NCBI GenBank assembly: GCA_934718275.1
Contig: CAKUZD010000003.1
Location: 223,972-287,971, forward strand
Reading direction: 5' to 3'
DNA length: 64,000 nucleotides
Origin: an uncultured Candidatus Melainabacteria bacterium
GTDB lineage: Bacteria > Cyanobacteriota > Vampirovibrionia > Gastranaerophilales > Gastranaerophilaceae
Below the pieces are notes generated by a model. It did no database searches and was not told the DNA's origin. It saw only the letters and a list, made by a program, of their open reading frames with translations. Positions 42,838 to 51,601 of the stretch are shown piece by piece; within the stretch, counting starts at the first letter, position 1; every line of letters starts with the position of its first letter. The translations under genes and the position numbers were made by a program.

Positions 42838-43362
42838 AAACTTAATTATTCCTGCAACTATACAACTAATCATAAAGAAAAATGTCGCAGATAGTTTGAG
42901 GAACATGTCTGTAGTATTTTCATTTATATTTTTTTGTCGAATTTGATTTGTGATAGATTTTGAAAAATCAGTTTTTAATTCATTTTTTGTTTTTTCAAAA
43001 GAAGCGTGTATAAGTTTTTTAAATGTATAAAAGTTCTCTAAATCTTGTCTTGCTAAAGGATTTGATATAGTAATTTTTTTTATTTTAATATTGTCAAAAT
43101 CATTTAATTCGTTATCTATGTATGCTGATAGATTTGTTTTAAAAATCTTATATTGTTTTGTTAAATAAGGAGTTTCAATTGGTGTATTTTGAATTTCTAT
43201 AAATCTGTTAAGCAACTTTTTTAATTTTTGGTATTTTTCCATACACTCTGGACATATTTCAAGATGTTCTTTTACATATTGTGATAACTTGTCACTAAGT
43301 TTATCTTCTACATAAAATGTCAAAAGAGCGACTACTTGTTCACAAGACAGTTGATGGTGCAT
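42826..43362 (-). CDS. Putative membrane-anchored anti-sigma factor
   Basis: 178 residues. The N-terminus has the zinc anti-sigma motif (H33-x3-C37-x2-C40 in KEHLEICPEC). One C-terminal membrane helix lies at about 158-176 (FFFMISCIVAGIIKFLY). It is encoded 18 bases after an ECF sigma gene and follows AAGGAG, so sigma and anti-sigma are made together. It should hold the sigma factor at the membrane until a signal arrives. The signal is unknown. It overlaps the convergent gene by 12 bases. Confidence 0.82.
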   Translation of the reverse strand: MHHQLSCEQVVALLTFYVEDKLSDKLSQYVKEHLEICPECMEKYQKLKKLLNRFIEIQNTPIETPYLTKQYKIFKTNLSAYIDNELNDFDNIKIKKITISNPLARQDLENFYTFKKLIHASFEKTKNELKTDFSKSITNQIRQKNINENTTDMFLKLSATFFFMISCIVAGIIKFLYF

Positions 43363-43380
43363 TGTTTTCTCCTTTTTAAA

Positions 43381-43974
43381 TTAAATATATGTTTTTAAAA
43401 CCTCTTGCAACTTCCCTCTTGCTCTTGCTATTCTTGATTTTACTGTTCCAACATTAGAATGAGTGGCTTGTGCAATTTCTTCATAGCTCAATCCCTGTAA
43501 TTCTCTTAAAATTATTACAATTCTAAATTGATCCGGCAAATTTAATATAGCATTTTTAATTATTTTTTCCAGTTCTGAAGTTATACATTTTTCGTGAGGT
43601 TTACATTTTTTGTCTAGTAGTTGGAATTTTATTGGTGGAGATGTTTCTGTTTCTTCATCTAGGGAAATAGTGTCAGGTTTTTTTTGAGATTTTCTTAATT
43701 CATCATAAAAAAGATTTGTTATAATTTGATTAAGCCAACTTTTAAATAATTTTGGATTTTTTAAGTTCTGTATATTTTTTGCAACACGAAGTAAGGTTTC
43801 TTGAGTTAGGTCAGAAACAGATTCTTTTTGCTGGCTAAGATATGAAAAAGCGGCATAAACGTTTTTTTGTTCTCGCCTTATTAGTTCTTCCAATGCCTTA
43901 AAATCATTTTGTTGTGATAAAACAACAAGTTCCTCTAACGGCATCTTTTTGTACTGAACTTTATTGCCTGACAT
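43381..43974 (-). CDS. ECF-type RNA polymerase sigma factor
   Basis: 197 residues with sigma region 2 (DLTQETLLRVAKNIQNLKNPKLFKSWLNQIITNLFYDELR) and region 4 (LPDQFRIVIILRELQGLSYEEIAQATHSNVGTVKSRIARARGKL). There is no region 1.1 or 3, so it belongs to the ECF group (sigma-70 group IV). The start follows GTAAGGAG. A small palindrome (CTTAC...GTAAG, 43983-43999) overlaps the ribosome binding site. The ECF group and target promoters are undetermined; I see no matching -35 AAC motif upstream for self-regulation. Confidence 0.93.
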   Translation of the reverse strand: MSGNKVQYKKMPLEELVVLSQQNDFKALEELIRREQKNVYAAFSYLSQQKESVSDLTQETLLRVAKNIQNLKNPKLFKSWLNQIITNLFYDELRKSQKKPDTISLDEETETSPPIKFQLLDKKCKPHEKCITSELEKIIKNAILNLPDQFRIVIILRELQGLSYEEIAQATHSNVGTVKSRIARARGKLQEVLKTYI

Positions 43975-44072
43975 ACTTTCTCCTTACATATATAGTAAGG
44001 AATTTTAGGCAGGAAATGCTCATTCGTTGTAGTATAGCCGAGTGTGTATATTTTTTATTAAAGGATTACAAA

Positions 44073-45314
44073 TTATTGAGCACAAATATAGCCACGTAGT
44101 GCAGTGTATGCAGCAACATAAGGAGATGCTAAATAAATGTACCCTTCGACATTTCCCATTCTTCCTCTAAAGTTTCTGTTTTGTGTTGCTAAACAAGCTT
44201 CTCCGTCAGCTAAGGTTCCAGCATGAACACCAACACATGGACCGCATCCAGGTGGTAAAATAGTTGCATTTGCTTCTACAAATGTTGTTATCAAGCCTTC
44301 TTCCAATGCTTGTAAGTAAACGTCTTTAGAAGCAGGACAAATAAGCATTCTAACATCAGGATTTACTTTTTTATCCTTTAGAATTTTTGCAACTACTCTT
44401 AAATCTTCAATTCTACCGTTTGTACAAGTTCCGACAAATACTTGATTTACTTTGATATCTTTTAATTCTTCTACTGGTTTTGTATTATCTACAGTGTGTG
44501 GACAAGATACTGTGTGCCCAATATCTTCTGCATTAATTTTTATAACTCTTTCATAAATTGCATCACTATCAGGTTTTAGAGTTCTGAATTTGTTTTCTCG
44601 TCCTCGTGATTTTAAGAATTCTTTAGTTTTTTCGTCTGCAATAAATAAACCAGCCTTTGCACCAGCTTCTACAGCCATGTTGGCAAGTGTAAATCTTTCG
44701 GACATACTCATGTTTTCAATAGTTTCTCCGCAAAATTCCAAAGCTTTGTATGTTGCACCATCTGCGCCAATTAAACCTATTAAATAAAGCATCAGATCTT
44801 TTGAACAAATACCTTCTTTAAACTTTCCGTTAACTTCAATTTTGAATGTTTGTGGAACTTTTAGCCATGTTTTACCCAGTGCCATCGCAACGGCAATATC
44901 AGTAGACCCCATTCCTGTCGCAAAAGCTCCCAGAGCTCCGGAAGTACAAGTATGAGAATCAGCTCCGACTAATATTTCACATGGATTTACAAAAGATTCA
45001 ACAAGTCTTTGGTGGCATACACCTGCTCCAACATCTGATAAAACAGCACCATATTCCTTGGAAAAATCTCTTAATACAGTATGAGTATTGGAAAGTTCTT
45101 TTCTTGGGCTTGGAGATGCGTGATCTATAAAAAGAATTGTTCTTTCGGGATTAAACAGTTTTTCTTTTCCTAATTTTTTAAATTCTTGTACAGTTAAAGG
45201 GCCTGTTCCATCTTGAACAGCAGTAACATCTACTTTGGCGATAACCAATTCTCCTGCCTTAACTTGTTTGCCTGCATGTTCTGAAATAATTTTTTCTGCT
45301 AATGTTTGTCCCAT
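44073..45314 (-). CDS. leuC: 3-isopropylmalate dehydratase large subunit family (LeuC/homoaconitase type)
   Basis: 413 residues, short LeuC2 type. It has SHTCTSGALG (first Fe-S-site Cys in GADSHTCT near residue 132), CTNGR near 295 and PGCGPC near 352, the usual [4Fe-4S] ligands of the aconitase family. The protein ends in YTALRGYICAQ. Substrate choice among isopropylmalate, homoaconitate and citramalate cannot be read from the sequence. No leuD (small subunit) is adjacent in the window, so it must be supplied elsewhere. The start follows AAAAGGAG. It lies downstream of the 45655 gene on the same strand, separated by 340 bases with a terminator. Confidence 0.88.
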   Translation of the reverse strand: MGQTLAEKIISEHAGKQVKAGELVIAKVDVTAVQDGTGPLTVQEFKKLGKEKLFNPERTILFIDHASPSPRKELSNTHTVLRDFSKEYGAVLSDVGAGVCHQRLVESFVNPCEILVGADSHTCTSGALGAFATGMGSTDIAVAMALGKTWLKVPQTFKIEVNGKFKEGICSKDLMLYLIGLIGADGATYKALEFCGETIENMSMSERFTLANMAVEAGAKAGLFIADEKTKEFLKSRGRENKFRTLKPDSDAIYERVIKINAEDIGHTVSCPHTVDNTKPVEELKDIKVNQVFVGTCTNGRIEDLRVVAKILKDKKVNPDVRMLICPASKDVYLQALEEGLITTFVEANATILPPGCGPCVGVHAGTLADGEACLATQNRNFRGRMGNVEGYIYLASPYVAAYTALRGYICAQ

Positions 45315-45654
45315 AACCTAACTCCTTTTGAAGGTATTTTACCATATTTAATAGAGTATGGTCAAGCTAATAATACATTACTTTTAGTTTATATATATAA
45401 TAAAAAAGACTAACCGGATGTTAGTCAATAAAAAAGGGGAAAGGAAACAAAATATAAAATTTTTATTAAATTCTCGCAAATATTAAAAGCAAAACAGATG
45501 CGAGGGTTAAGTTTTTTAGTTTATTAAATTTATTACGGGTAATCCCCGAGTGCGTTCAACTGTATAAAGCGCCATTTCAATAATATTTGTAAAATTAAGT
45601 TTTTTGCAAAAGCGCCTTTTAAGCAGTTGTAAGTTATGTGGAAGTAAGCTTTGC
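45315..45654. other. Intergenic 340 bases with terminator and shared 3' motif
   Basis: No supported reading frame. It holds a hairpin at 45408-45426 and, next to it, AAGGAAACAAAATATA at about 45441-45456. The same 16-base string and a hairpin lie downstream of the paralogous gene at the window end (about 63731-63746). Confidence 0.55.
45408..45426 (-). terminator. Terminator downstream of the 45655 gene
   Basis: GACTAAC (45408-45414) pairs with GTTAGTC (45420-45426) around CGGAT; on the minus strand a T6 run follows. It is 230 bases past the stop, giving a long 3' untranslated region. Confidence 0.7.
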
Positions 45655-46839
45655 TTACCCGAATGTTTTGAATGTTGACTCTGTATTCTTTTCGATTACT
45701 TTTTGAACAGCATCCATTTCAGTAGAAATCGCATCTTGTTCGGTGTCTAATTGTTTTAATCTTAATTCAAGGTTTTTGTCCTCTGCTTGAATAATTTCAA
45801 TCTTAGAATTTATTTCTTGAATAGATTGATCATATTGATACTTGTCGTATTCATATTGATTCATCGCATCATCGTATTTAGCTTGGTCAGTCAAAGTGTT
45901 AGTAGTAACCGCATAAGTAACTTTGTTCTTTTCATCATCAGGGTTAAGTGTAACACTAATAATACGACCAGTTGCATCTTGTTCCATTCTAGCTTTAACA
46001 CCTTTAATTTCTTCAGTTTTCTTCGCAGAACCAATAGTGTATGCCGGAATGTTGCTTTGAGAAGAACCAGTGTCAGAATAAATAGCATTGTCTAAAACAG
46101 ACTTTTTGTTGAAGTATGGAGACCAAGTTCCAGTAGATGTGTTTTGAACATATCTAACTTCCCAAGTGTCCTCACCATATTGTTTGTTAAGAATTTCAAT
46201 GTATTGCTTTTCTTCTTCTCTTAAATTAGCAATTTGATCAGCTGAAAGCGATCTTAAATATTCGTCATCAAAATCACATTCAAATTTAGCTGTATTTCCT
46301 TCAGCTGGGGTATATGCTTCAGAAAATTTACCGGTAGCTTCATCATATTTCTTGTAGTATGCTTTAGTTTCTTTATCATAATACAAGTTAGAAGCTCCAC
46401 CTTCCACTTTGTTACCATCTGCATCATATTCAGTGGCAGTGAAAGTTAAATCTTGTGTAAGTTCTCTTAATTGTTTAGAACCAACGAAGTAAGGTCCACC
46501 TTTGTTTTCTCTAGTAATAATAGATTGTCCCGCAGAAACAGCTGCAAAATCATCTGTCCAAGAAGAAGTGTAGCTTATTAAATACAATCCGTCCGGTTGT
46601 GCAATCATTGTAGAAATAGAATTGCTTAATGAACCATCTTCAAATGTGTAAACAGTTTTTGTATAATCGTCAACAGACGGCGGAACCGGTACTGCCATAC
46701 CAAGAAGTTGGTTGTAGTAGTTAGCAGATTGGTTTGACAACGTTGTACGTTGTTGGTTAATCTGTTGGCCTTCAAATTCAACATTTGTTTTTCTTGCAGT
46801 TAGACCTAAGAATCTAGCCTGCGAAGCTGCCATACCCAT
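45655..46839 (-). CDS. Lineage-specific protein with conserved MAASQARFLGLTARK start
   Basis: 394 residues, function unknown. The start follows AGGAAGACAGGTC. The N-terminus (about residues 1-50, MGMAASQARFLGLTARKTNV then a Gln-rich helix NQQRTTLSNQSANYYNQLL) looks like an amphipathic oligomerisation helix. The middle is beta-rich with YDADGN and YDKETK repeats. The C-terminal 70 residues form a coiled coil (EINSKIEIIQAEDKNLELRLKQLDTEQDAI) ending ESTFKTFG. No signal peptide. A second gene with almost the same C-terminus starts beyond the window edge (63875-64000). Multi-copy family; a surface, filament or scaffold role is possible, but this is inference. Confidence 0.72.
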   Translation of the reverse strand: MGMAASQARFLGLTARKTNVEFEGQQINQQRTTLSNQSANYYNQLLGMAVPVPPSVDDYTKTVYTFEDGSLSNSISTMIAQPDGLYLISYTSSWTDDFAAVSAGQSIITRENKGGPYFVGSKQLRELTQDLTFTATEYDADGNKVEGGASNLYYDKETKAYYKKYDEATGKFSEAYTPAEGNTAKFECDFDDEYLRSLSADQIANLREEEKQYIEILNKQYGEDTWEVRYVQNTSTGTWSPYFNKKSVLDNAIYSDTGSSQSNIPAYTIGSAKKTEEIKGVKARMEQDATGRIISVTLNPDDEKNKVTYAVTTNTLTDQAKYDDAMNQYEYDKYQYDQSIQEINSKIEIIQAEDKNLELRLKQLDTEQDAISTEMDAVQKVIEKNTESTFKTFG

Positions 46840-46987
46840 GACCTGTCTTCCTTTCCGTTTGTTTCCTTATATTTTTCATGACGGCAGTTGTTGATAAAAA
46901 CTTTAATAAATAAGAATAAAATGTTAACAAATTGTAACATGTGTTAGAAAGAATAGATGTAAAGTCTGTACGTTTTTATAAATAAAA

Positions 46988-47060
46988 CTGTCATTACGAG
47001 GAGCGAAGCGACGTAGTAATCCCATTCATGTTGAAAATTAAGAGATTGCGACGTTTCGTT
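46988..47060 (+). repeat. Dispersed intergenic repeat, copy C
   Basis: CTGTCATTACGAGGAGCGAA and the following GCGACGTAGTAATCCC resemble the well-known GTCATTGCGAGGAGCGAAGC class of interspersed repeats. Together with AGATTGCGACG it could fold into a long imperfect hairpin. It shares the GTCATT core with copies A and B. Confidence 0.5.
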
Positions 47061-47110
47061 GTATAAAGTAGGAACAAATGTTGACACAGAGGGCTACCTA
47101 TGTATTAGAA

Positions 47111-47134
47111 AGGCTCAGTCTTTCAACTGAGCCT
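47111..47134 (-). terminator. Terminator of the isopropylmalate/homocitrate synthase gene
   Basis: AGGCTCAGT (47111-47119) pairs with ACTGAGCCT (47126-47134), 6-base loop, then TTTC on the minus strand. Confidence 0.8.
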
Positions 47135-47161
47135 GTTTGTATATTGGAAAATTTATAGTTA

Positions 47162-48472
47162 TTAAATAATTCTATGTGGTTTAGTTAATAATCTAGCTTC
47201 GACACGTTCTTTAATAGCGCCTTGCGGTTCATAGTACGGTGAAACAGTCATTACTTTTGCTGCTATATCAGGATAATAGTATATAAATCTCAATTCACTT
47301 GAAGTTAGAGGTTTTTGAGTATGAACGTTTGCATAACGAGCCAGTTCCAGAATGTTTCTTGCTTCATGTTCGTCTTTGAATTCAAGTTCAAGATTGTCAT
47401 AAACGTTTCTAAACCCTTTAATTCCACCATATTCACCTGTTGTAATCATTCTACCTGTTTCAATAATTTCAGGTTCTCCACGTCCAAGTTCTTCAAAATC
47501 ATAAAGCTCATAATTTCGTCTGTCTTTTAATGCTCCATCAGCATGAATTCCTGATTCATGTGCAAAAGCGTTATCTCCAACAGCAGGTTGATTTATTGGA
47601 ATTGGAACACCAAAAGCATAAGCAGTATATTTGGCAAGTTTCCATGCTTTGCTTAAATCAATATTTGGGTCAATATTATATCTTTGACGGAAGCCTGCAG
47701 ATTTAAGAATTGCAAGTAAACAGGATACTAAATCTGCATTTCCTGCACGTTCGCCCATTCCGTTTATTGCAGTATTAATATAAGCATCAACGCCTGCATC
47801 TACTGCAGCTCTAGCTCCCATAACGGAACATGCTACAGCCATTCCTAGGTCGTTATGAAAATGCATTTCTATAGGCATTTCTGTTTCTTTGGCTATTTTA
47901 TAAATTCTTTCATAAGTAGTCTGAGGATCTTCATAGCCAAGTGTATCGCAATATCTAAATCGTTTTGCTCCACATTTTTTGGCTTCATTCGCATATTTAA
48001 TTAAAAATTCAACATCACTTCTTGAAGCATCTTCAGCATTAATGCCAATATCAATAGCCCCAAGCGATTTAGCACACTCAACAGCTTCACAAGTCATATT
48101 TATAATATCTTGTGGAGTTTTTTTACCTAGGTATTTGCCGTTAATCATTTGATCTGATGTTGATTGAGATAAATTAATATATTTTAATTTTGGAACATTT
48201 TTGAAAGAAAGTTCAACATCAGCTGCAATTCCTCTCATCCAACCGGATAAACGAGTTCTTGAAATAACTCCACGCTCAACAAGTTCAAGGTTTCCGTTAA
48301 GATAATTTATTTCATGCTGTGTTGTTGGAAAACCAAACTCCGATTGAGTAATTCCCATGTCATCAAGCATTAAATTGATAATTGTTTTTTGCAGTTTTGC
48401 AAGTCCAAGACGAGATGTTTGAACACCATCACGATTAGTAACATCAACGAAATAAATTTTATTTTCTTTCAT
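47162..48472 (-). CDS. 2-isopropylmalate / homocitrate synthase family (HMGL-like)
   Basis: 436 residues from ATG 48472, chosen because AAAAGGAG lies 7 bases upstream; an earlier ATG at 48493 contains that site. It has DVTNRDGVQTSR near residue 9 (metal Asp and general acid), HFHNDLGMA near 196 (metal His pair), NGMGERAGNADL near 228, and FAHESGIHADG near 295. Which 2-oxoacid it takes (2-oxoisovalerate, pyruvate or 2-oxoglutarate) is not decided by these motifs. A LeuC-family dehydratase lies 3 kb downstream on the same strand, so both may serve the same chain-elongation pathway. It lacks an evident LeuA regulatory domain. Confidence 0.88.
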   Translation of the reverse strand: MKENKIYFVDVTNRDGVQTSRLGLAKLQKTIINLMLDDMGITQSEFGFPTTQHEINYLNGNLELVERGVISRTRLSGWMRGIAADVELSFKNVPKLKYINLSQSTSDQMINGKYLGKKTPQDIINMTCEAVECAKSLGAIDIGINAEDASRSDVEFLIKYANEAKKCGAKRFRYCDTLGYEDPQTTYERIYKIAKETEMPIEMHFHNDLGMAVACSVMGARAAVDAGVDAYINTAINGMGERAGNADLVSCLLAILKSAGFRQRYNIDPNIDLSKAWKLAKYTAYAFGVPIPINQPAVGDNAFAHESGIHADGALKDRRNYELYDFEELGRGEPEIIETGRMITTGEYGGIKGFRNVYDNLELEFKDEHEARNILELARYANVHTQKPLTSSELRFIYYYPDIAAKVMTVSPYYEPQGAIKERVEARLLTKPHRII

Positions 48473-48590
48473 AAACACTCCTTTTGTACACATATCTAAA
48501 AAACTTGCATTTTTAGAAAATATTAATTACAATGTTTAGTATGAAGTCTTTTATGATTTCTGTCAAGCACCTTTATAAAAACATAATATT

Positions 48591-50183
48591 ATGACAAATA
48601 CTAAACAATTAGAGAAAAAAATTAATAAAGAATATAAGACCGGAAACGTAAAAAGTGCCATTGAGCTTTGTCAAATCGGTTTGCAGGATGATCCTACGAA
48701 CGCGGACTTGCATGTCAGACTTGGTGATTTATATTTGGCATGGCATCTTGATATTTATAATTCATGTCAATATATTGATGAAGCTATTACAGAGTATCAA
48801 CGTGCGTTAGAAACTTATATTGATTCAGAAGAAATTTATTTTAAAATAGGTCAGGCTCATTTCTTTAAAGGAGATTTGGATAAGGCTATTAACTATCTTG
48901 ATACTGCAATTTCTAAAAATCCAAAACTTGGAAAAGCTTATTATTTGTTAGCGGAAACCTATACTAAAAAAGCCAGATTTACTGATGCTATAATGAATGC
49001 TAAGAAGGCTGTTAAGGCTATGCCATTAGCTAATTCTTGTGCTCATTTTTTGCTTTCAAATTTATATAATGTTTCTTCTGCAAGAAGTTTTAAAAATTCT
49101 TGTTTGGCTAAATTTGAATTTTTGTTATCAATATTAACTTTACCTTTTGACAAGATTGCTTTAGGAAATATTTCAAGAACTTTGTCTTATGCTAAATTTT
49201 TACCAACGATGGTTAAAGGTGCATATTTGGTTCAAGTTAATAGATTAAATGAAGCATTAGAATTATATAGAGAAGCTGTTGATAAAGCTCCGGGATTTAT
49301 TCCTTTATATTGCTTGTTAGGAGACATATACCGTTCTTTAGGTCAGTTTGATGATGCTGTCACTGAGTATAAGATGGCAATTTGGCTTGATGGTTTGAAT
49401 ATTCCTGCATACAGACATCTTTGTCAGGCTTACGAAGAACAAGGTGATTATGATAGTGCAGTAGATATTTATGAAAAACTTATTCAAATCATGCCTAACA
49501 TGCCGGATGTACATTCAAATCTTGCAAACATTTTGTATGTTAAAGGTGATATTGATGGAGCAATTTCTCATTTTCAGACTGCTGTAACACTAAACCCTAA
49601 AAAACAATGGACAAGTGTTATAAATCAAACTTTAGGCTTTGTTTATCAAGAATCAAAACAGGACTTAGATGCGGCTATCAGTTCATATCAGAGTGCTTAT
49701 CTTTTAACTCCTAAAGATATTGATATATATGTAAATCTTGGAAGTGCGTTTTATGATAAAGAAGATATTGAAAACGCTTTGCAAGTATATAGAAATGCTC
49801 TAGAACTTGATCCTGAAAACGCTAAAATTCATTGTAATTTAGGCTTTTTGTATTGGGGAAAAGGTGATATTGATGAAGCGTTAAAAGAGTATGGATTGGC
49901 TATTAAATTTGATCCGAGTTACGATATTGCCTATAATAATATGGGAGTAATTTATTTGGATGATTTGGGTAGAGTTAGACAAGCTGCGGATTTGTTTAAG
50001 AAATCAATTGAATGTAATCCAAATTATGCTCTTGCTCATTTTAACCTTGCTCGTGCAATTGCAATTACGGGCGATAGGATTGAAGCTGCAAAACTTTATC
50101 AGGTAGCTCAGGATATTAATAAAATTACAAATGAAATTGACCCACAGGATATTTTAGATAAGATTAATGCGTTGTTTGAATAA
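48591..50183 (+). CDS. Tetratricopeptide-repeat protein
   Basis: 530 residues, made up almost wholly of TPR units. Clear 34-residue units can be traced, for example DADLHVRLGDLYLA (near 38), AYYLLAETYTKKARFTDAI, PLYCLLGDIYRSLGQFDDAV, DIYVNLGSAFYDKEDIENAL, IHCNLGFLYWGKGDIDEAL and AYNNMGVIYLDD. There is a break at about 165-220 with a hydrophobic stretch. No signal peptide. A protein-protein scaffold is expected; the partner is unknown. There is no Shine-Dalgarno and the ATG follows CATAATATT; another start is not obvious. Confidence 0.92.
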   Translation: MTNTKQLEKKINKEYKTGNVKSAIELCQIGLQDDPTNADLHVRLGDLYLAWHLDIYNSCQYIDEAITEYQRALETYIDSEEIYFKIGQAHFFKGDLDKAINYLDTAISKNPKLGKAYYLLAETYTKKARFTDAIMNAKKAVKAMPLANSCAHFLLSNLYNVSSARSFKNSCLAKFEFLLSILTLPFDKIALGNISRTLSYAKFLPTMVKGAYLVQVNRLNEALELYREAVDKAPGFIPLYCLLGDIYRSLGQFDDAVTEYKMAIWLDGLNIPAYRHLCQAYEEQGDYDSAVDIYEKLIQIMPNMPDVHSNLANILYVKGDIDGAISHFQTAVTLNPKKQWTSVINQTLGFVYQESKQDLDAAISSYQSAYLLTPKDIDIYVNLGSAFYDKEDIENALQVYRNALELDPENAKIHCNLGFLYWGKGDIDEALKEYGLAIKFDPSYDIAYNNMGVIYLDDLGRVRQAADLFKKSIECNPNYALAHFNLARAIAITGDRIEAAKLYQVAQDINKITNEIDPQDILDKINALFE

Positions 50184-50351
50184 TTTTTTATATTATGTTT
50201 ACCAAAATTGTTAAAACTTTACATTTTTTTTAATGAATTTTGTAGATATACAATTTTGAATTGTAAAATTTTGTAACAATATCGGGTGGGGGGACAATTC
50301 AGACAATTCAGATTCATTATAAATGGTGTGTAGAAAATTGGAGGTTATAAT
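50184..50351. other. Gap with short direct repeat and G6 run
   Basis: ACAATTCAG occurs twice in tandem at about 50294-50311, just after GGGTGGGGGG. The ribosome binding site GGAGG of the next gene is at its end. No reading frame is supported. Confidence 0.4.
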
Positions 50352-50825
50352 ATGAATTTGAAAACATTTACTAAAGCGGCCATACTTGGAGCGGGGGTTA
50401 TTGTTCCAAGCAGTTTATTCCTTCGTGGTGCTATGGATTCACATTTGGTTCCTACACCTAGTTTTGCACATTCTTGGGTTGTGCCAGATAGTTTAAAAGG
50501 TGCAGCTCGAGATTCTTTTAATAAAGCTAAATCAGCTATGTATAATGCAGAAGATAACAAAATAATAAGACGCGAAATTAAAGCTCATAATGATACTTGT
50601 ACTTGGTGCAAAGCTTGTAAAATTAATGAAAAAGTTGGGGAACTAATAGATATGCCTTTTAAGGCTATTTACAACTTTACCGAAAAAATGATGGATAAAA
50701 TTTCCCTAGAAGAAAATTTTACAGATATGTCCAATTCAAAACAATGCATTAAACATGTGAATGATAGTATTAAACCTATTTTTGATGTTTCAAAAGCAAA
50801 AAATATTGCTAAAAGCATTAAATAA
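50352..50825 (+). CDS. Small exported or membrane-anchored protein with CxxCxxC
   Basis: 157 residues, no family recognised. It starts after GGAGGTTATAAT. The N-terminus is basic, then hydrophobic (TKAAILGAGVIVPSSLFL, about residues 7-24), which could be a signal anchor; the next part has no obvious cleavage site. A DTCTWCKAC motif near residues 78-86 puts three cysteines in CxxCxxC spacing, and one more Cys lies near 136. This could bind metal or form disulfides outside the cytoplasm. It sits between the TPR gene (same strand) and the kinase-linked membrane protein. Confidence 0.65.
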   Translation: MNLKTFTKAAILGAGVIVPSSLFLRGAMDSHLVPTPSFAHSWVVPDSLKGAARDSFNKAKSAMYNAEDNKIIRREIKAHNDTCTWCKACKINEKVGELIDMPFKAIYNFTEKMMDKISLEENFTDMSNSKQCIKHVNDSIKPIFDVSKAKNIAKSIK

Positions 50826-50852
50826 AATGTCGGTTGAGGGTTCTCCAAACTT

Positions 50853-51593
50853 TTATTTATAAACTTTATTCCCTATCTGTACTTGTTTAACATACATTTC
50901 TTCGCAAGCTCCATATCCTCTGCTTGTTGCATTTGTATCGTTTCTGGATAAACTGGATCTTCCCAACACATCTCCTTGTGATGTATAAATATCAACAAGA
51001 TAACCGTCAATTTTAACAATGTCATTTTTGTGTATTTTTAATAATGCTCCCATTACATTAGCATTTGCGGGGATAATATGTGTATGTGATATGTGTGAGC
51101 CTACATAATATATGTCCCAAGGTGAGTTTTCGTAACTGCCTTTATTCTGCCATTCCAGTTGTCTGCTTTGTCCTAACGTTTTGTAAGATTTAAATTTCCA
51201 ATATTTGTATAATTTCTTTTTATCTTGAGCTAAGTCCCCCCAAGCAATCCCTAAATCAATTAAAAAAACATCATCAAATTGGCTTCGCATAATATCCCTA
51301 AACCAAAAATTTGTATTTTTAGCAATAACAAGTCCGGATAATGAATATTCAGCCATTGGTTGAATTGAGTATGTGTTTTTTTCTCCTCGTACTTTAATAT
51401 ATTTTGCATTTTCTAATTCTATTTGTACAGGTTCACTAAATGTATCAATTTTTTCAGACGCAGTTGAAGTAACATGGGGAAAACTAAATTTTGCACGAAA
51501 CAAGATATCGCCTAATATAGAATTTAAAATTAATATAACAAACAGAATCAAAGAAAATCTACAAAACCATTTCCAAATATCTGTAAATTCCAT
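50853..51593 (-). CDS. Membrane-anchored protein linked to the histidine kinase gene
   Basis: 246 residues, one N-terminal membrane helix (about residues 11-31, FSLILFVILILNSILGDILF), then a soluble domain expected outside the cytoplasm. The soluble part contains NTNFWFRDIMR, a WGDL turn and a conserved-looking SHTHIIPANANV near residue 195, with a Trp/Tyr-rich middle. I do not know the family name. The start follows TAGGAG and lies 8 bases after the kinase stop, so the two are one transcript. A sensor-accessory or an unrelated envelope role are both possible. Confidence 0.72.
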   Translation of the reverse strand: MEFTDIWKWFCRFSLILFVILILNSILGDILFRAKFSFPHVTSTASEKIDTFSEPVQIELENAKYIKVRGEKNTYSIQPMAEYSLSGLVIAKNTNFWFRDIMRSQFDDVFLIDLGIAWGDLAQDKKKLYKYWKFKSYKTLGQSRQLEWQNKGSYENSPWDIYYVGSHISHTHIIPANANVMGALLKIHKNDIVKIDGYLVDIYTSQGDVLGRSSLSRNDTNATSRGYGACEEMYVKQVQIGNKVYK

Positions 51594-51601
51594 AATTTCT
51601 C

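Larger units (their letters stand above)
46840..47161. other. Intergenic 322 bases with repeat and terminator
   Basis: It holds the promoter side of the 45655 gene, a dispersed repeat at about 46988-47060 and a terminator at 47111-47134. No supported gene. Confidence 0.5.

Noticed and set aside
47162..48472. Homocitrate synthase NifV as evidence for nitrogenase
   Set aside because: The motifs do not separate it from isopropylmalate or citramalate synthases, and nothing else supports nitrogenase.
50281..50311. GGGTGGGGGG followed by a tandem 9-base repeat as a contingency locus
   Set aside because: It lies outside any coding frame and the run is only six G; kept as a descriptive note.
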